The position numbers and the translations under genes are program-made. A stretch of DNA of 46,494 nucleotides from JBDTNQ01 sp039933635 (GTDB lineage Bacteria > Acidobacteriota > Vicinamibacteria > Vicinamibacterales > SCN-69-37). The notes beneath the pieces are model-generated. The model had not been told where the DNA came from and ran no database searches. It saw only the letters and a list, made by a program, of their open reading frames with translations. Location of the stretch: assembly GCA_039933635.1 (NCBI GenBank), contig JBDTNQ010000020.1, positions 1-46,494 of the forward strand. Reading direction: 5' to 3'. Positions 1 to 8,568 of the stretch are shown here, piece after piece; position 1 is the first letter of the stretch; each line of letters begins with the position of its first letter.

Positions 1-5
1 AAGCC

Positions 6-785
6 ATGCGGCGGCGCCTGGCCATCATCACGATCGCCCTCACGCTGGGTCTGTCCGCGCTTGTCTCGGCCCAACGCTACTTCCAGGGCTTCGGCTACGA
101 ACCGACGATCCACAACGTCGCCTACGACGGCCGGTTCACGTTCGCCCGGCTGAAGTACACGCCGGGGCCCGGCGGCTACTACTACCGCGGCATGCCGGCG
201 TGGGCCCATGGCTACGACCACGCCGAACAGAATCTGAGCCGCATCCTCGACTCGATCTCGGCCGTGCACCCGCGGATTGACGCCTCGAACGTGTTCGCGC
301 TCGACGACCCGCGTCTGGACGAATTTCCGGTGGCCTACATGACCGAGGCCGGGTACTGGGAGCTTTCGGACAAGGAAGCCGCCGGATTTCGCGCATATCT
401 CCAGAAGGGCGGCTTCGTGATTTTCGATGACTTCCGTCCGCCACCTCGCGGCGGCGAGGGCTGGGAGCTCTTCGAAGCCAACATGCGTCGCGTGCTGCCG
501 GGCACGCAAATCGTCGACATGGACCCGCGCGACCCCATCTTTCACTCGTTCTTCGATATCGATTCCTTCGACATCCTGCCCCAGGCGTACGACACCAGTT
601 CGCCGGTCATCCGAGGCATCTACGACGCGACGGATCCCGGCCATCGGCTGATGGCCATCATCAACTTCAACACCGATGTGTCTCAGTTCTGGGAGTTCTC
701 GGAGTCGGGTCTCATGCCCGTCCAGGACAGCAACGAAGCCTACAAGCTGGGCGTGAACTACATCATCTACGGGCTGACGCACTGA
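6..785 (+). CDS. Exported DUF4159 domain protein
   Basis: 259 residues, ATG five bases inside the window, so nothing upstream can be judged. The N-terminus (MRRRLAIITIALTLGLSALV, ending near SAQ) is a clear signal peptide, so the protein is periplasmic or surface-exposed. The body resembles DUF4159: an R/Y-rich start (RFTFARLKYTP), a segment ending GGFVIFDDFRPP, and a C-terminal YKLGVNYIIYGLTH. DUF4159 proteins are common in Acidobacteria and Planctomycetes, often near MoxR/DUF58 genes, and have no established biochemical function; the fold is thought to be glutamine-amidotransferase-like. No catalytic residues can be assigned. The next gene is convergent, 38 bp away, with no clear terminator between them. 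Family assignment fairly sure, function unknown. Confidence 0.8.
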   Translation: MRRRLAIITIALTLGLSALVSAQRYFQGFGYEPTIHNVAYDGRFTFARLKYTPGPGGYYYRGMPAWAHGYDHAEQNLSRILDSISAVHPRIDASNVFALDDPRLDEFPVAYMTEAGYWELSDKEAAGFRAYLQKGGFVIFDDFRPPPRGGEGWELFEANMRRVLPGTQIVDMDPRDPIFHSFFDIDSFDILPQAYDTSSPVIRGIYDATDPGHRLMAIINFNTDVSQFWEFSESGLMPVQDSNEAYKLGVNYIIYGLTH

Positions 786-823
786 ACGACTGCGGTCTGC
801 TGGCTGCCGCCGGCACGTTCAGG

Positions 824-1831
824 CTACAGACTCAACACGACTTTCCCAATCGCGTCGCCGCTCTCCAAGCGCCGATGCGCATCGGCCGCGCGCTCCAAGG
901 GAAACGTCGAGTCAATCACCGGATGAATCCGTTGCTGCGCGATCAGGGGCCAGATCTCGCGTTCGAGGTCGGCCGCGATCGCGCCCTTCTCCTCCGGCGT
1001 GCGCGGGCGAAGGGTCGACCCGGTGATCGTCAAGCGATTCCGCATCACCGCCGCCAGGGAGATCTGCGCGGTGCCGCCGGCCATGACGGCGATCTGGACG
1101 AGCCGGCCACCAGCCGCCAGGCACGAGAGATTGCGTGGCGCGTAGTCACCGCCCACCATGTCCAGCACCACGTCGACACCACGTCCATCCGTGAGGGCAT
1201 TCACGTCTGCCGCGAAATCCCTCGTCCGATAGTTGATGCACGCGCGCGCGCCGAGAGATTCGCACGCGCGACACTTCGCGTCTGTGCCGGCTGTCGCCAC
1301 GACCACGGCGCCTCGCGCCGAAGCCATCTGAATCGCGGTCGTGCCGATGCCGCTGGAGCCGCCATGGACCAGCAGCCATTCGCCCCGGTGCAACTGACCG
1401 CGGGTCATGACATTCGTCCAGACGGTGAAATAGTTCTCGGGAATGGCGGCCGCGTCGAGGAGATCGATTCCGTCGGGAACCGGCAGCACCTGCACGCCGG
1501 GTACCGCCACCATCTCCGCGTAGCCGCCGCCAGCAACGAGCGCGGTCACCATGTCCCCGACACGCCACATCCGGCCGAGGGCCGACCGGGGCGCCCCGTC
1601 CTGGTCATCCGGGCCGAGCGCGACGATCCGGCCAGAGACCTCGAGGCCGGGGATATCCGTCACGCCGGGGGGCGGCGGATAGCGGCCCTCACGCTGCATC
1701 AGGTCGGGCCGATTGACGCCCGCGGCCGCGACGGCGATCAGCACCTCGCCCGATGCGGGCTCCGGCGCGGGCCGATCGGCCTGGCGCAGGACGTCCGGTC
1801 CGCCAGGTGCACTGATTTCGATCACCCTCAT
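824..1831 (-). CDS. NAD(P)H:quinone oxidoreductase, zinc-independent MDR family
   Basis: 335 residues, full length for the PIG3-like quinone oxidoreductase branch of medium-chain dehydrogenases/reductases. N-terminal GroES-like domain with the substrate-site motif AAAGVNRPDL (about residues 34-43) and PGLEVSGRI; Rossmann domain with HGGSSGIGTTAIQ (about 155-167), the loop that binds NADPH. The cysteine and histidine ligands of a structural zinc are absent, as expected for this family. It probably reduces quinones or enones with NADPH in the cytoplasm. The ATG at 1831 has GAGG eight bases upstream on the minus strand. It is divergent from the outer-membrane barrel gene at 1921 (90 bp between), so the two may share a control region. 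Family sure; substrate unknown. Confidence 0.88.
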   Translation of the reverse strand: MRVIEISAPGGPDVLRQADRPAPEPASGEVLIAVAAAGVNRPDLMQREGRYPPPPGVTDIPGLEVSGRIVALGPDDQDGAPRSALGRMWRVGDMVTALVAGGGYAEMVAVPGVQVLPVPDGIDLLDAAAIPENYFTVWTNVMTRGQLHRGEWLLVHGGSSGIGTTAIQMASARGAVVVATAGTDAKCRACESLGARACINYRTRDFAADVNALTDGRGVDVVLDMVGGDYAPRNLSCLAAGGRLVQIAVMAGGTAQISLAAVMRNRLTITGSTLRPRTPEEKGAIAADLEREIWPLIAQQRIHPVIDSTFPLERAADAHRRLESGDAIGKVVLSL

Positions 1832-1920
1832 GTCTCGACCTCGGGCCGATCATGACGCACGAACGACGACCGCGCGACATTGCTTTTGCCGCCGCGAGTG
1901 ACGGACGATGAAGGCACAGA

Positions 1921-4269
1921 ATGCCGTCTACGACCCTGCTGTTGTGGGTGCTCACGCGCGCGCTGCTCCTCCCGCACGAACCCGTCACCTTTTCTCTCGT
2001 CGGACCCGGCGATTTGCCGGCGGGGCGCAGCGTCGCCGGATTGATCGAAACGGGCATCCCGGCAGTGACGAGCGACCGCTTCGATGCAAGCGGCGTCGGC
2101 ATCGGCACCGTCGCGCGCATCGGCGCATACGGCGAATCCTGGACCGAGACGACGTATCGCATCGGCGACCTCGACGTGACCAACCCGCTCCGGCCCGGCA
2201 CGCCGATCGTCCTGCCCGACGCGACGGCCTTCAGCGCCCTGTCCATCATGGCTTCCGGCAGCGATCCTGCCATCAGCACCGCCGGGACACGCGTGCTGCT
2301 CGAACCGATGCGCCCGGCTGACAAGCGGACCGTGATCATCGACGGCGCCATGACGCCGGCGTCGTGGGCCCCGACGACGAGCTCGCCGCCGGCGATCACG
2401 GCCTTGCGGGCGCTCGGTGACGCGTCTGCCCTCTTCAGTGGACCGATCAACACACGCGTCGGCGCGGTGATTGGTCTTCGCTGGGCCCAAGCCTCACACG
2501 TCGCTCGCGACCGCCCGTTTCAAACCCAATCGCTCGCCGCGGCCACGGCCCACATCGTCGCCGCCATTCGTCCGCACGAAGAAGTCCGCGCGCTGGTCAT
2601 CGCGCAGGGTGCGGCGCATCCGGCGGAGGGCTGGCTCGCCCTGGGCGACGTGGCCCGATCGCGGGATCGGATGGGGCTGGCTCAGGTCACCTGGGAGCGC
2701 CGTGATCCGGATCGGCTCGCGCTCAGAGTGTCCGGGGGCTATCAGCGTGCCCGGCTCGACCCGGCATTCTCCGGAACGATGGCGAGCATCGACTCCGTGC
2801 GTGACGGCGCGGTGCTGCCGTTGCTGCTCCGGCCCGCGGGGACCACGTCGAGCCTGAGGAGTGAGGTCGTGGTGTCGAGACGCGCCTCGTCAGTCGGCGC
2901 AAACGACTGGCGCATCGGCGCCACCATCGAACGCCACGCGATGCGTCCGGAGCTGCTCGGCGCACCAGGCGCGTTCGAAACCGTCAACGGCGAAGCCGCG
3001 CGCGTGTGGATCTTCGACGCGCCAACAAGCGCTCCGTCGTGGCGCCAAAACGGAACGTCGGTGTACGCGGGTGATGTCCTCTCGCTGGGTCAGCGGATCA
3101 CGCTCGACGGCAGCATCAGGTTCGAGACGCTCAACGCATCGAACGGCTCGGGCACGCAGGTCTCGTGGGCCGCAGCCTATCCTCGCGCGTTCGCCACCGT
3201 GACGCTGGCCCGGGACGCCGGCGTCACCATCTTTGCGGGCATCTCACAGTCAGGCGGCCCGCTCGCGCCGATGGCGCTCGCGCTCGGCGACACGTCATCG
3301 CCGTCGGGTCGCGTCTATCGCTGGACGGACAGCAATCTCGACGGCGTCGCGCAGCCCGCCGAGTACGCCACGCTCGTGGCCCGCGTAGGACCGGGCGCCT
3401 GGAGCGCCGGCACGACGGCGATTGATGCCTCGCTGCGACGACCGCGCCAAACCGAGGGCGTGTTCGGACTGGGGATCGATCGCCCGCGCTGGACGGCGGC
3501 GATCACCGGCATCGTTCGCCGCCAGTCAGATGTGTTGCAGGTGGTCAATGACGGTGCCACGTATTCGCCCGTGGCGGTCGCCGATGAAGGCCTCAACTAC
3601 CCGTTCCCGCCGCCGGGCGTCCTGACCGCCTTCAGCCGCAACGCATCGTCGTTCGGCCTCGATCAGTACCGGCTGACGAATCCGGACGGCCTGACCTCGC
3701 ACTTCGAGGGTTTGGACGCCTCGATGCAGTTCCGCACGTCACGCATGTCACTGGCGTTTGGCGCCACCGCCGCGCGCACGTCCGCGACGACGGTGCTGCG
3801 CGGCTTTCGCGTCGACGAAAACGATCCCGGCCTGCTCGACTTCGGGGCGAATCCCAACGGGCTCGTCAACGCGGTCGGTCGTCCGTTCTTCGATCGCGGC
3901 TATACCGGCAAGATCGCCCTCGTGGTGCGCCTGCCGTACGGCGTCAAGCTCGGAGCCCTGATTCGGTATCAGGACGGCCAGCCGTTCTCCCGTCTCGCGG
4001 ATGTCGATGGCCTCAACCAGGGCCCGGAACCGGTCAGCGCCTACGCGCGCGGTCGCACGCGCTTTACGTTCGTCGGAACAATGGACGTGCGGCTGCAGAA
4101 GACCATCGGCGCGGGGCCTCGTCAGGCTGTGGTCTATCTGGACGTGTTTGATGTATTCAACGCGCGGCGCGAGGTCGAGGAGTTGGTGGCGACCACACTA
4201 GCGTTTCGCGCCGTGTCCGCCGTGGAACCTCCACGGAGCGCACGACTGGGATTGCGAATCGGGTTCTAA
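1921..4269 (+). CDS. TonB-receptor-like outer membrane beta-barrel protein
   Basis: 782 residues. The C-terminal part looks like the barrel of the large TonB-dependent receptors common in Acidobacteria: alternating strands, an EF-hand-like insert (TDSNLDGVAQPAEYATLVAR), the strand QPFSRLADVDGLNQGPEPV, and VYLDVFDVFNARREVEE near the end. The protein ends LRIGF, with the terminal aromatic residue of a barrel-assembly signal. The usual N-terminal carboxypeptidase-like domain is missing and the plug-like region is short (about residues 30-130), so it may be a reduced receptor or a porin-like relative. The first 20 residues are hydrophobic but make a poor signal peptide, so the start could be wrong. 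Its stop codon overlaps that of the convergent PilZ gene (4266-4269). Ligand unknown. Confidence 0.65.
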   Translation: MPSTTLLLWVLTRALLLPHEPVTFSLVGPGDLPAGRSVAGLIETGIPAVTSDRFDASGVGIGTVARIGAYGESWTETTYRIGDLDVTNPLRPGTPIVLPDATAFSALSIMASGSDPAISTAGTRVLLEPMRPADKRTVIIDGAMTPASWAPTTSSPPAITALRALGDASALFSGPINTRVGAVIGLRWAQASHVARDRPFQTQSLAAATAHIVAAIRPHEEVRALVIAQGAAHPAEGWLALGDVARSRDRMGLAQVTWERRDPDRLALRVSGGYQRARLDPAFSGTMASIDSVRDGAVLPLLLRPAGTTSSLRSEVVVSRRASSVGANDWRIGATIERHAMRPELLGAPGAFETVNGEAARVWIFDAPTSAPSWRQNGTSVYAGDVLSLGQRITLDGSIRFETLNASNGSGTQVSWAAAYPRAFATVTLARDAGVTIFAGISQSGGPLAPMALALGDTSSPSGRVYRWTDSNLDGVAQPAEYATLVARVGPGAWSAGTTAIDASLRRPRQTEGVFGLGIDRPRWTAAITGIVRRQSDVLQVVNDGATYSPVAVADEGLNYPFPPPGVLTAFSRNASSFGLDQYRLTNPDGLTSHFEGLDASMQFRTSRMSLAFGATAARTSATTVLRGFRVDENDPGLLDFGANPNGLVNAVGRPFFDRGYTGKIALVVRLPYGVKLGALIRYQDGQPFSRLADVDGLNQGPEPVSAYARGRTRFTFVGTMDVRLQKTIGAGPRQAVVYLDVFDVFNARREVEELVATTLAFRAVSAVEPPRSARLGLRIGF

Positions 4270-4670
4270 ACGGCCTCATTCCACATCGACTTGGCCGCCT
4301 CGACGAGGGCGATGAGCTCGCGCAGAATCGAGTCGGTGGCGGCAATGAACTCGAAGCCCACGCGGTAGATGGCCAGGCCGTTGGGTTTGGCCGAAATCAA
4401 CGTGCAATGGCGAGCACGGGCCTGGACGACGACCGAGCGCCGTTCGCTCTCCAGGCTGAGGCGAAATTTGTGTATCGAGCCGACCTCGAACGGGGCCGTC
4501 GCATCGAGCGACAGTCCCGTGAGACTCAGCTCCTGCAAGGCGAGGGGCTGAATGCGCCACACCGAGTGCGCTTCGACCTGGCCAAGGACGTCGACTCGCA
4601 CGCGAAACCGGCGCTCGCGATTGACGGATTCGGGTTCCGGGAGCGGCAAATCATGGGGCGGCAGCGACAT
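4266..4670 (-). CDS. PilZ domain protein with altered c-di-GMP motif
   Basis: 134 residues from the ATG at 4670; the frame stays open upstream to 4802, but that extension is arginine-rich and has no domain. PilZ domains bind cyclic di-GMP through RxxxR and (D/N)xSxxG. Here the first motif can be read in RERRFRVRV (about residues 18-26), but the second is ELSLTGLSL (about 47-55), with glutamate in place of Asp/Asn. Binding may therefore be weak or lost. The rest (VGSIHKFRLSLE, VVVQARARHC, YRVGFEFIA) matches the PilZ barrel. It sits alone between convergent genes, with no motility genes beside it. A second PilZ protein with an intact motif lies at 26255. Fairly confident of the fold; start uncertain. 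Confidence 0.72.
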   Translation of the reverse strand: MSLPPHDLPLPEPESVNRERRFRVRVDVLGQVEAHSVWRIQPLALQELSLTGLSLDATAPFEVGSIHKFRLSLESERRSVVVQARARHCTLISAKPNGLAIYRVGFEFIAATDSILRELIALVEAAKSMWNEAV

Positions 4671-4829
4671 GCGCCCTTCGGACGGTGCAAGCCGGATGCC
4701 AGGGGTTCGAACCGCCCGTCCCTTCCCGTTCCTCCGGCTACACGGGACCCCATCCGATTGGACCGGCCGACATCGTCGGTCCACCGACGTTTCCATGGCC
4801 AACCTGCTTCGTGCCTTCGTCGGTGAGTT

Positions 4830-5594
4830 CTAGGCCATCAACTCCCATCCGAACCTCGCGATCAGCGCCGAGGCCACGATCAGGAAGAGGACGCGCACGA
4901 AGCGGTTGCCCTTGAGAACGGCGACGCGCGTCCCCGCAATCGAGCCGACCATCTGGCACATGGCCATCGGGACGGCGTAGCGGTACAGGATGTGGCCGGT
5001 GGAGGCGAAGAGCAGCACGGCCGCGAGGTTCGTGGCGAAGTTCACCACCTTCGCCGATGCGGACGCGTTCAGAAAGTCGAAGCCGAAGAGGCCGATGAAT
5101 ACGAAGATCAGAAAGCTGCCCATCCCCGGGCCGAAGAACCCATCGTAGAACCCCAGCACGACACCGATGGCGATGCCGACGGCGCGTTCGTGTGGGTGGG
5201 CCAGGAGAGGGGCGTGGAACTGCCCCAGCGCCGGCCGAAAGAACGTGTAGGCCGTGACACCGATCAACAGGACGAGGATCACCGGTTCGAGGATTGCGCG
5301 GTCCAGGAGCGATACCGCTGCGGCCCCCAGAAAGGAGAACACGAAGGCGGTGAGCGCCGCCGGCAGCACGGCATGCCAGCGGAAGCGCACACGGGGCGCG
5401 TACTGCACCACGGCCATCCCGGTTCCCCAGATGGAGGCCATCTTGTTGGTGCCCAGGATCGTCGCGAGGTCCGCGACCCGGTCCGCCGGAAGGAACAGGA
5501 GCAGCGCGGGCAGTTGAATCAAGCCGCCGCCGCCAACAACCGCGTCGACAAAGCCGGCCAGAAACGCGAAGCCACACAACCAGAGGGTGTCCAC
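4830..5594 (-). CDS. TSUP family (TauE/SafE) membrane permease
   Basis: About 254 residues from GTG at 5594. Begins in a membrane helix (LWLCGFAFLAGFVDAVVGGGG) with the glycine-rich GGGGLIQLPAL motif of TauE/SafE permeases, followed by TILGTNK, a second half with VVLGFYDGFFGPGMGS, and eight or so hydrophobic segments. Family members export sulfite, sulfoacetate or other small organosulfur anions, or take up metals; which applies here cannot be read. The frame is open to 5924, but the extra 110 residues are hydrophilic and overlap the divergent gene at 5683, so the short start was chosen. A TATAAA -10-like box on the minus strand (5612-5607), 12 nt upstream of the GTG, supports this. ATG at 5684 is the main alternative. 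Confidence 0.82.
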   Translation of the reverse strand: MDTLWLCGFAFLAGFVDAVVGGGGLIQLPALLLFLPADRVADLATILGTNKMASIWGTGMAVVQYAPRVRFRWHAVLPAALTAFVFSFLGAAAVSLLDRAILEPVILVLLIGVTAYTFFRPALGQFHAPLLAHPHERAVGIAIGVVLGFYDGFFGPGMGSFLIFVFIGLFGFDFLNASASAKVVNFATNLAAVLLFASTGHILYRYAVPMAMCQMVGSIAGTRVAVLKGNRFVRVLFLIVASALIARFGWELMA

Positions 5595-5682
5595 GGATTC
5601 GAGGAGTTTATAGGGTGCGCGGTTTCCGGGCCCGGCCCGCCACGTCCCTGTAACTTCGTCCCGCCATCGGGGTTCATCTGGC

Positions 5683-6528
5683 ATGCCTGCCCTCGCCCGA
5701 TTGGCCGTCATCGCCATGGTCGCCCCACTGTCCGCCTGCCTCGCGTTCGACTTGCCGGATACGGCCGAGCGCACCATGAGCCGGACGTTCGCGGTGCGCC
5801 CGCAGTCGCACCTTCGGGTCAACATCCGCGGCGGGTCGATTTCGACCCAGACCGGCGATGCCGGCTCGATTCGCGTCGACCTGATCGAGCGGGTGCGCGC
5901 CAAGAGCGAGCAGCAAATGGACACCGTGCTCCAGAACTACGAGGTCAGCGCGAAACAGGACGGCGATTTCGTGACAATCCTCGCCCGCCGGCGCACGGAT
6001 GCGGAGTGGCGGATCTGGAACAACAACGACAACGTCAACTTCTCCGCGCGTATCATCGTCCCGTCCGACGTGGCGCTGACCCTTGGTACCAGCGGCGGAT
6101 CAATCTCGGTGCGTGGCGACCGACCCGCAGACCTCAAGGCCAACACGAGCGGCGGCAGCATCAAGGTCGACGGCGGGGAGGGCGTGATGGACCTCGATAC
6201 CTCGGGTGGCAGCATCTCGGTCGAGCGCGCCCTGCGCAGCGTGGAGGCGGATACGAGCGGCGGCGGCATCACCGTGCGCTACGTCGGTCCCGGTGCGAGC
6301 AACGTGAATCTCGACACGTCGGGAGGCAGCATTCACGTCGGTGTGGATCCTGATGCCTCGCTGCGCGTGGAAGCGCAAACGAGCGGCGGCAGCGTCCACG
6401 TGAACGGCTTGCCCTTCACGGTGTCGGACAACGGCCGTTCCCACGCGCGGGGGATCCTGAACGACGGCAAGGGCCGACTGCACGCGAGCACCAGCGGCGG
6501 CTCGATCACGATTGGCGCAACGCGATAG
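5683..6528 (+). CDS. Lipoprotein with SGGSI repeats (DUF4097-like beta-helix)
   Basis: 281 residues. The signal sequence ends in the lipobox LSAC (Cys about residue 19), so it is a lipidated envelope protein. The C-terminal two thirds carry the motif TSGGSI/V about seven times at roughly 20-25 residue spacing (from LGTSGGSISVRG to ASTSGGSITIG), the ladder seen in DUF4097/putative adhesin domains that fold as a right-handed beta-helix. A helical segment at about 65-85 (VDLIERVRAKSEQQMDTVL) precedes the repeats. Function of this family is poorly known; some members are predicted surface adhesins. The gene is followed by a strong hairpin (6529-6567). Start ATG fits the signal peptide. Family call is good; role unknown. 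Confidence 0.8.
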   Translation: MPALARLAVIAMVAPLSACLAFDLPDTAERTMSRTFAVRPQSHLRVNIRGGSISTQTGDAGSIRVDLIERVRAKSEQQMDTVLQNYEVSAKQDGDFVTILARRRTDAEWRIWNNNDNVNFSARIIVPSDVALTLGTSGGSISVRGDRPADLKANTSGGSIKVDGGEGVMDLDTSGGSISVERALRSVEADTSGGGITVRYVGPGASNVNLDTSGGSIHVGVDPDASLRVEAQTSGGSVHVNGLPFTVSDNGRSHARGILNDGKGRLHASTSGGSITIGATR

Positions 6529-6570
6529 GAGACCGGGTCTCCGTGATGATCGGGGAGACCCGGTCTCTTT
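6529..6570 (+). terminator. Hairpin terminator after SGGSI lipoprotein
   Basis: A perfect 14-bp inverted repeat (arms 6529-6542 and 6554-6567, GAGACCGGGTCTCC and its complement, 11-nt loop) directly follows the stop codon at 6526-6528. Only three T residues follow, so termination may be incomplete. The dehydratase gene starts 17 nt after the T residues. Confidence 0.7.
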
Positions 6571-6574
6571 GACG

Positions 6575-6580
6575 TACTCT
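6575..6580 (+). promoter_or_regulatory. Candidate -10 box (TACTCT) for a leaderless start
   Basis: TACTCT ends six bases before the ATG at 6587, which would place transcription initiation on the start codon. No Shine-Dalgarno sequence precedes the ATG. No convincing -35 hexamer is seen because the expected position lies inside the preceding terminator, so this call is weak on its own. It matches three other genes in the window (9717, 13670, 41679). Confidence 0.35.
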
Positions 6581-6586
6581 AGCGGG

Positions 6587-8533
6587 ATGCCACGTGACCT
6601 CTTCTCCGATGAGTCGGAGACCATTTTCGATGTTCGCACGCGTGCCCAGGGTCCCACCGGATCGCTGCCCCTCACCGCGGAAATGCTTCGCGAAAGGCCG
6701 AGTGGCGACCTGTTCGGCCTTTCGCAGAACGCCGGCATGGGGTGGACGCCGAGCGAAGTCGGGCGCACACCGTATCTGATTCTGAGCACGCAGGGCGGCC
6801 TGCGCGCGCCGGATGGATCGCCGATCGCGCTCGGATATCACACGGGACACTGGGAAATCGGACTGCTCGTCGAGGCCGCCGCGCGCGAGTTGAAGCGGTC
6901 TGGCGTCGTGCCGTTTGCGGCGTACTGTTCGGACCCGTGCGACGGCCGCACCCAGGGCACCTCCGGCATGTTCGACAGCCTGCCCTATCGCAACGACGCG
7001 GCCATTGTGTTCCGTCGGCTCATCCGGTCACTGCCCGTGCGCGCGGGCGTGCTCGGGATTGCGACCTGTGACAAGGGCCTGCCGGCGATGATGATGGCGC
7101 TGGCCGGCACGCGGGACCTCCCCACCGTCCTCGTGCCTGGCGGCGTCACGCTGCCGCCCGAACATGGCGAGGATGCGGGCGCCATTCAAACCATCGGCGC
7201 GCGTTTCTCACACGGACTGATCTCGCTGCAGGAAGCCGCTGATCTCGGCTGTCGCGCGTGTGCGTCACCGGGCGGCGGGTGCCAGTTCCTGGGCACGGCC
7301 GCCACGTCGCAGGTCGTCGGTGAGGCTCTCGGTCTTTCGCTTCCGCATTCCGCCCTCGCGCCGTCCGGCCAGCCGGTGTGGCTCGACCTTGCCGTCCGCT
7401 CCGCGCAGGCGCTGCTCGATCTCGCGGCGCGCGGCCTCACGACAAAGGACGTGCTGACGCCGGCCAGCATCCGGAACGCCATGGCCGTGCACGCGGCGTT
7501 TGGCGGCTCAACGAATCTGCTCCTGCACATTCCCGCGATCGCGCACGCGGCCGGACTCCGGCGTCCGAGCGTCGACGACTGGATTGCCGTGAATCGCCAG
7601 GTGCCGCGCCTTGTGGACGTGCTGCCGAACGGCCCGACTCATCATGTGACCGTACGCGTGTTCCTCGCGGGTGGTGTACCGGAGGTCATGCTGCACCTGC
7701 GCGATCTCGGTGCACTGGACGTCTCGGTGATGACCGCCGCCGGCGTAACGCTCAACGAAGCGCTCGACGCGTGGAAGACCTCCGCGCGCCGTCAGCGCTT
7801 CCGCGAGATCCTGCGCGCGCAGGACCACGTGGACCCGGACGACGTGATTCTGGCGCCGGATCGGGCCGCGGCCCGAGGATTGACGCGCACGATCACGTTT
7901 CCGGTGGGCAACATCGCGCCCGAAGGATCGGTCATCAAGAGCACCGCGATCGATCCGTCCGTGGTCGATGCCGACGGGATCTACCGGATGCAAGGTCCGG
8001 CGCGCGTGTTCGTCCGCGAGAAGGACGCCATTGCCGCGATCAAGGCCGGCCGCATCCACGCCGGTGACGTCGTCGTACTCTGCGGGTGCGGTCCGATGGG
8101 CACCGGCATGGAAGAGACCTATCAGCTGACGTCCGCGTTGAAACATCTGCCGTTCGGCAAGCGCGTCGCCTTGATTACCGACGCGCGCTTCTCGGGCGTT
8201 TCCACGGGCGCCTGCCTTGGTCACGTCGGCCCGGAAGGTCTCGCCGGTGGTCCAATCGGTCGACTTCAGGACGACGACGTCATCCGCATCGTCGTGGATC
8301 GCACCACGCTCGAGGGCCGCGTGGACTTCATCGGGAGCGCGGATCGTCCGTGTTCACCGGAACAAGGCGCGACGATCCTGGCCGCGCGCGCGCCTCGCTC
8401 CGACATGGCGCCCGCCGCTGATCTGCCTGACGACACCCGGCTCTGGGCCGCGCTGCAACACGCCGGCGGCGGCACCTGGGGCGGCTGCGTCTATGACGTG
8501 GATGCCATCACGAAGAGGTTGATGACGACGTAG
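6587..8533 (+). CDS. yjhG: YjhG/YagF-type dehydratase (D-xylonate dehydratase-like)
   Basis: 648 residues, the length of the long YjhG/YagF branch of the IlvD/Edd dehydratases rather than ~560-residue IlvD. These enzymes use an iron-sulfur cluster to remove water from sugar acids, giving 2-keto-3-deoxy acids; YjhG and YagF of E. coli act on D-xylonate. The sequence follows that family closely: IFDVRTRAQGPTGSLPLTAE near the start, cysteines in YCSDPCDGRTQGT (about 110-122), GIATCDKGLPAMMMAL and SPGGGCQFLGTA (cluster region), then FPVGNIAPEGSVIKSTAIDP and DARFSGVSTGACLGHVGPE, ending LPDDTRLWAALQ and TWGGCVYDV. ATG 6587 was chosen because it begins the conserved (D/N)LFxDES segment; the frame is open further upstream through the terminator. 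Convergent with a lactonase that could act one step earlier. Substrate inferred from family. Confidence 0.9.
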   Translation: MPRDLFSDESETIFDVRTRAQGPTGSLPLTAEMLRERPSGDLFGLSQNAGMGWTPSEVGRTPYLILSTQGGLRAPDGSPIALGYHTGHWEIGLLVEAAARELKRSGVVPFAAYCSDPCDGRTQGTSGMFDSLPYRNDAAIVFRRLIRSLPVRAGVLGIATCDKGLPAMMMALAGTRDLPTVLVPGGVTLPPEHGEDAGAIQTIGARFSHGLISLQEAADLGCRACASPGGGCQFLGTAATSQVVGEALGLSLPHSALAPSGQPVWLDLAVRSAQALLDLAARGLTTKDVLTPASIRNAMAVHAAFGGSTNLLLHIPAIAHAAGLRRPSVDDWIAVNRQVPRLVDVLPNGPTHHVTVRVFLAGGVPEVMLHLRDLGALDVSVMTAAGVTLNEALDAWKTSARRQRFREILRAQDHVDPDDVILAPDRAAARGLTRTITFPVGNIAPEGSVIKSTAIDPSVVDADGIYRMQGPARVFVREKDAIAAIKAGRIHAGDVVVLCGCGPMGTGMEETYQLTSALKHLPFGKRVALITDARFSGVSTGACLGHVGPEGLAGGPIGRLQDDDVIRIVVDRTTLEGRVDFIGSADRPCSPEQGATILAARAPRSDMAPAADLPDDTRLWAALQHAGGGTWGGCVYDVDAITKRLMTT

Positions 8534-8546
8534 CGTCGCCGGACTT

Positions 8547-8568
8547 TCCGTGGAGCCCCGGACCTTCC
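8547..8568. repeat. Half copy of a dispersed palindromic repeat
   Basis: The segment TGGAGCCCCGGACCTTCC lies between the stop codons of the convergent dehydratase and lactonase genes. It matches one arm of the palindromes at 22687-22710 and 22765-22788 (core GGAGCCCCGGACCT). It looks like a partial copy of a small dispersed element rather than a functional terminator, since no second arm is present. Confidence 0.5.

Noticed and set aside
4684..4745. GGTTCGAACC, a T-arm-like motif with flanking 6-bp complementarity (GCCGGA/TCCGGC) that hints at a tRNA on the minus strand.
   Set aside because: The T-stem does not pair beyond the loop, the span is about 50 nt rather than 73 or more, and no D-arm or anticodon stem can be drawn.
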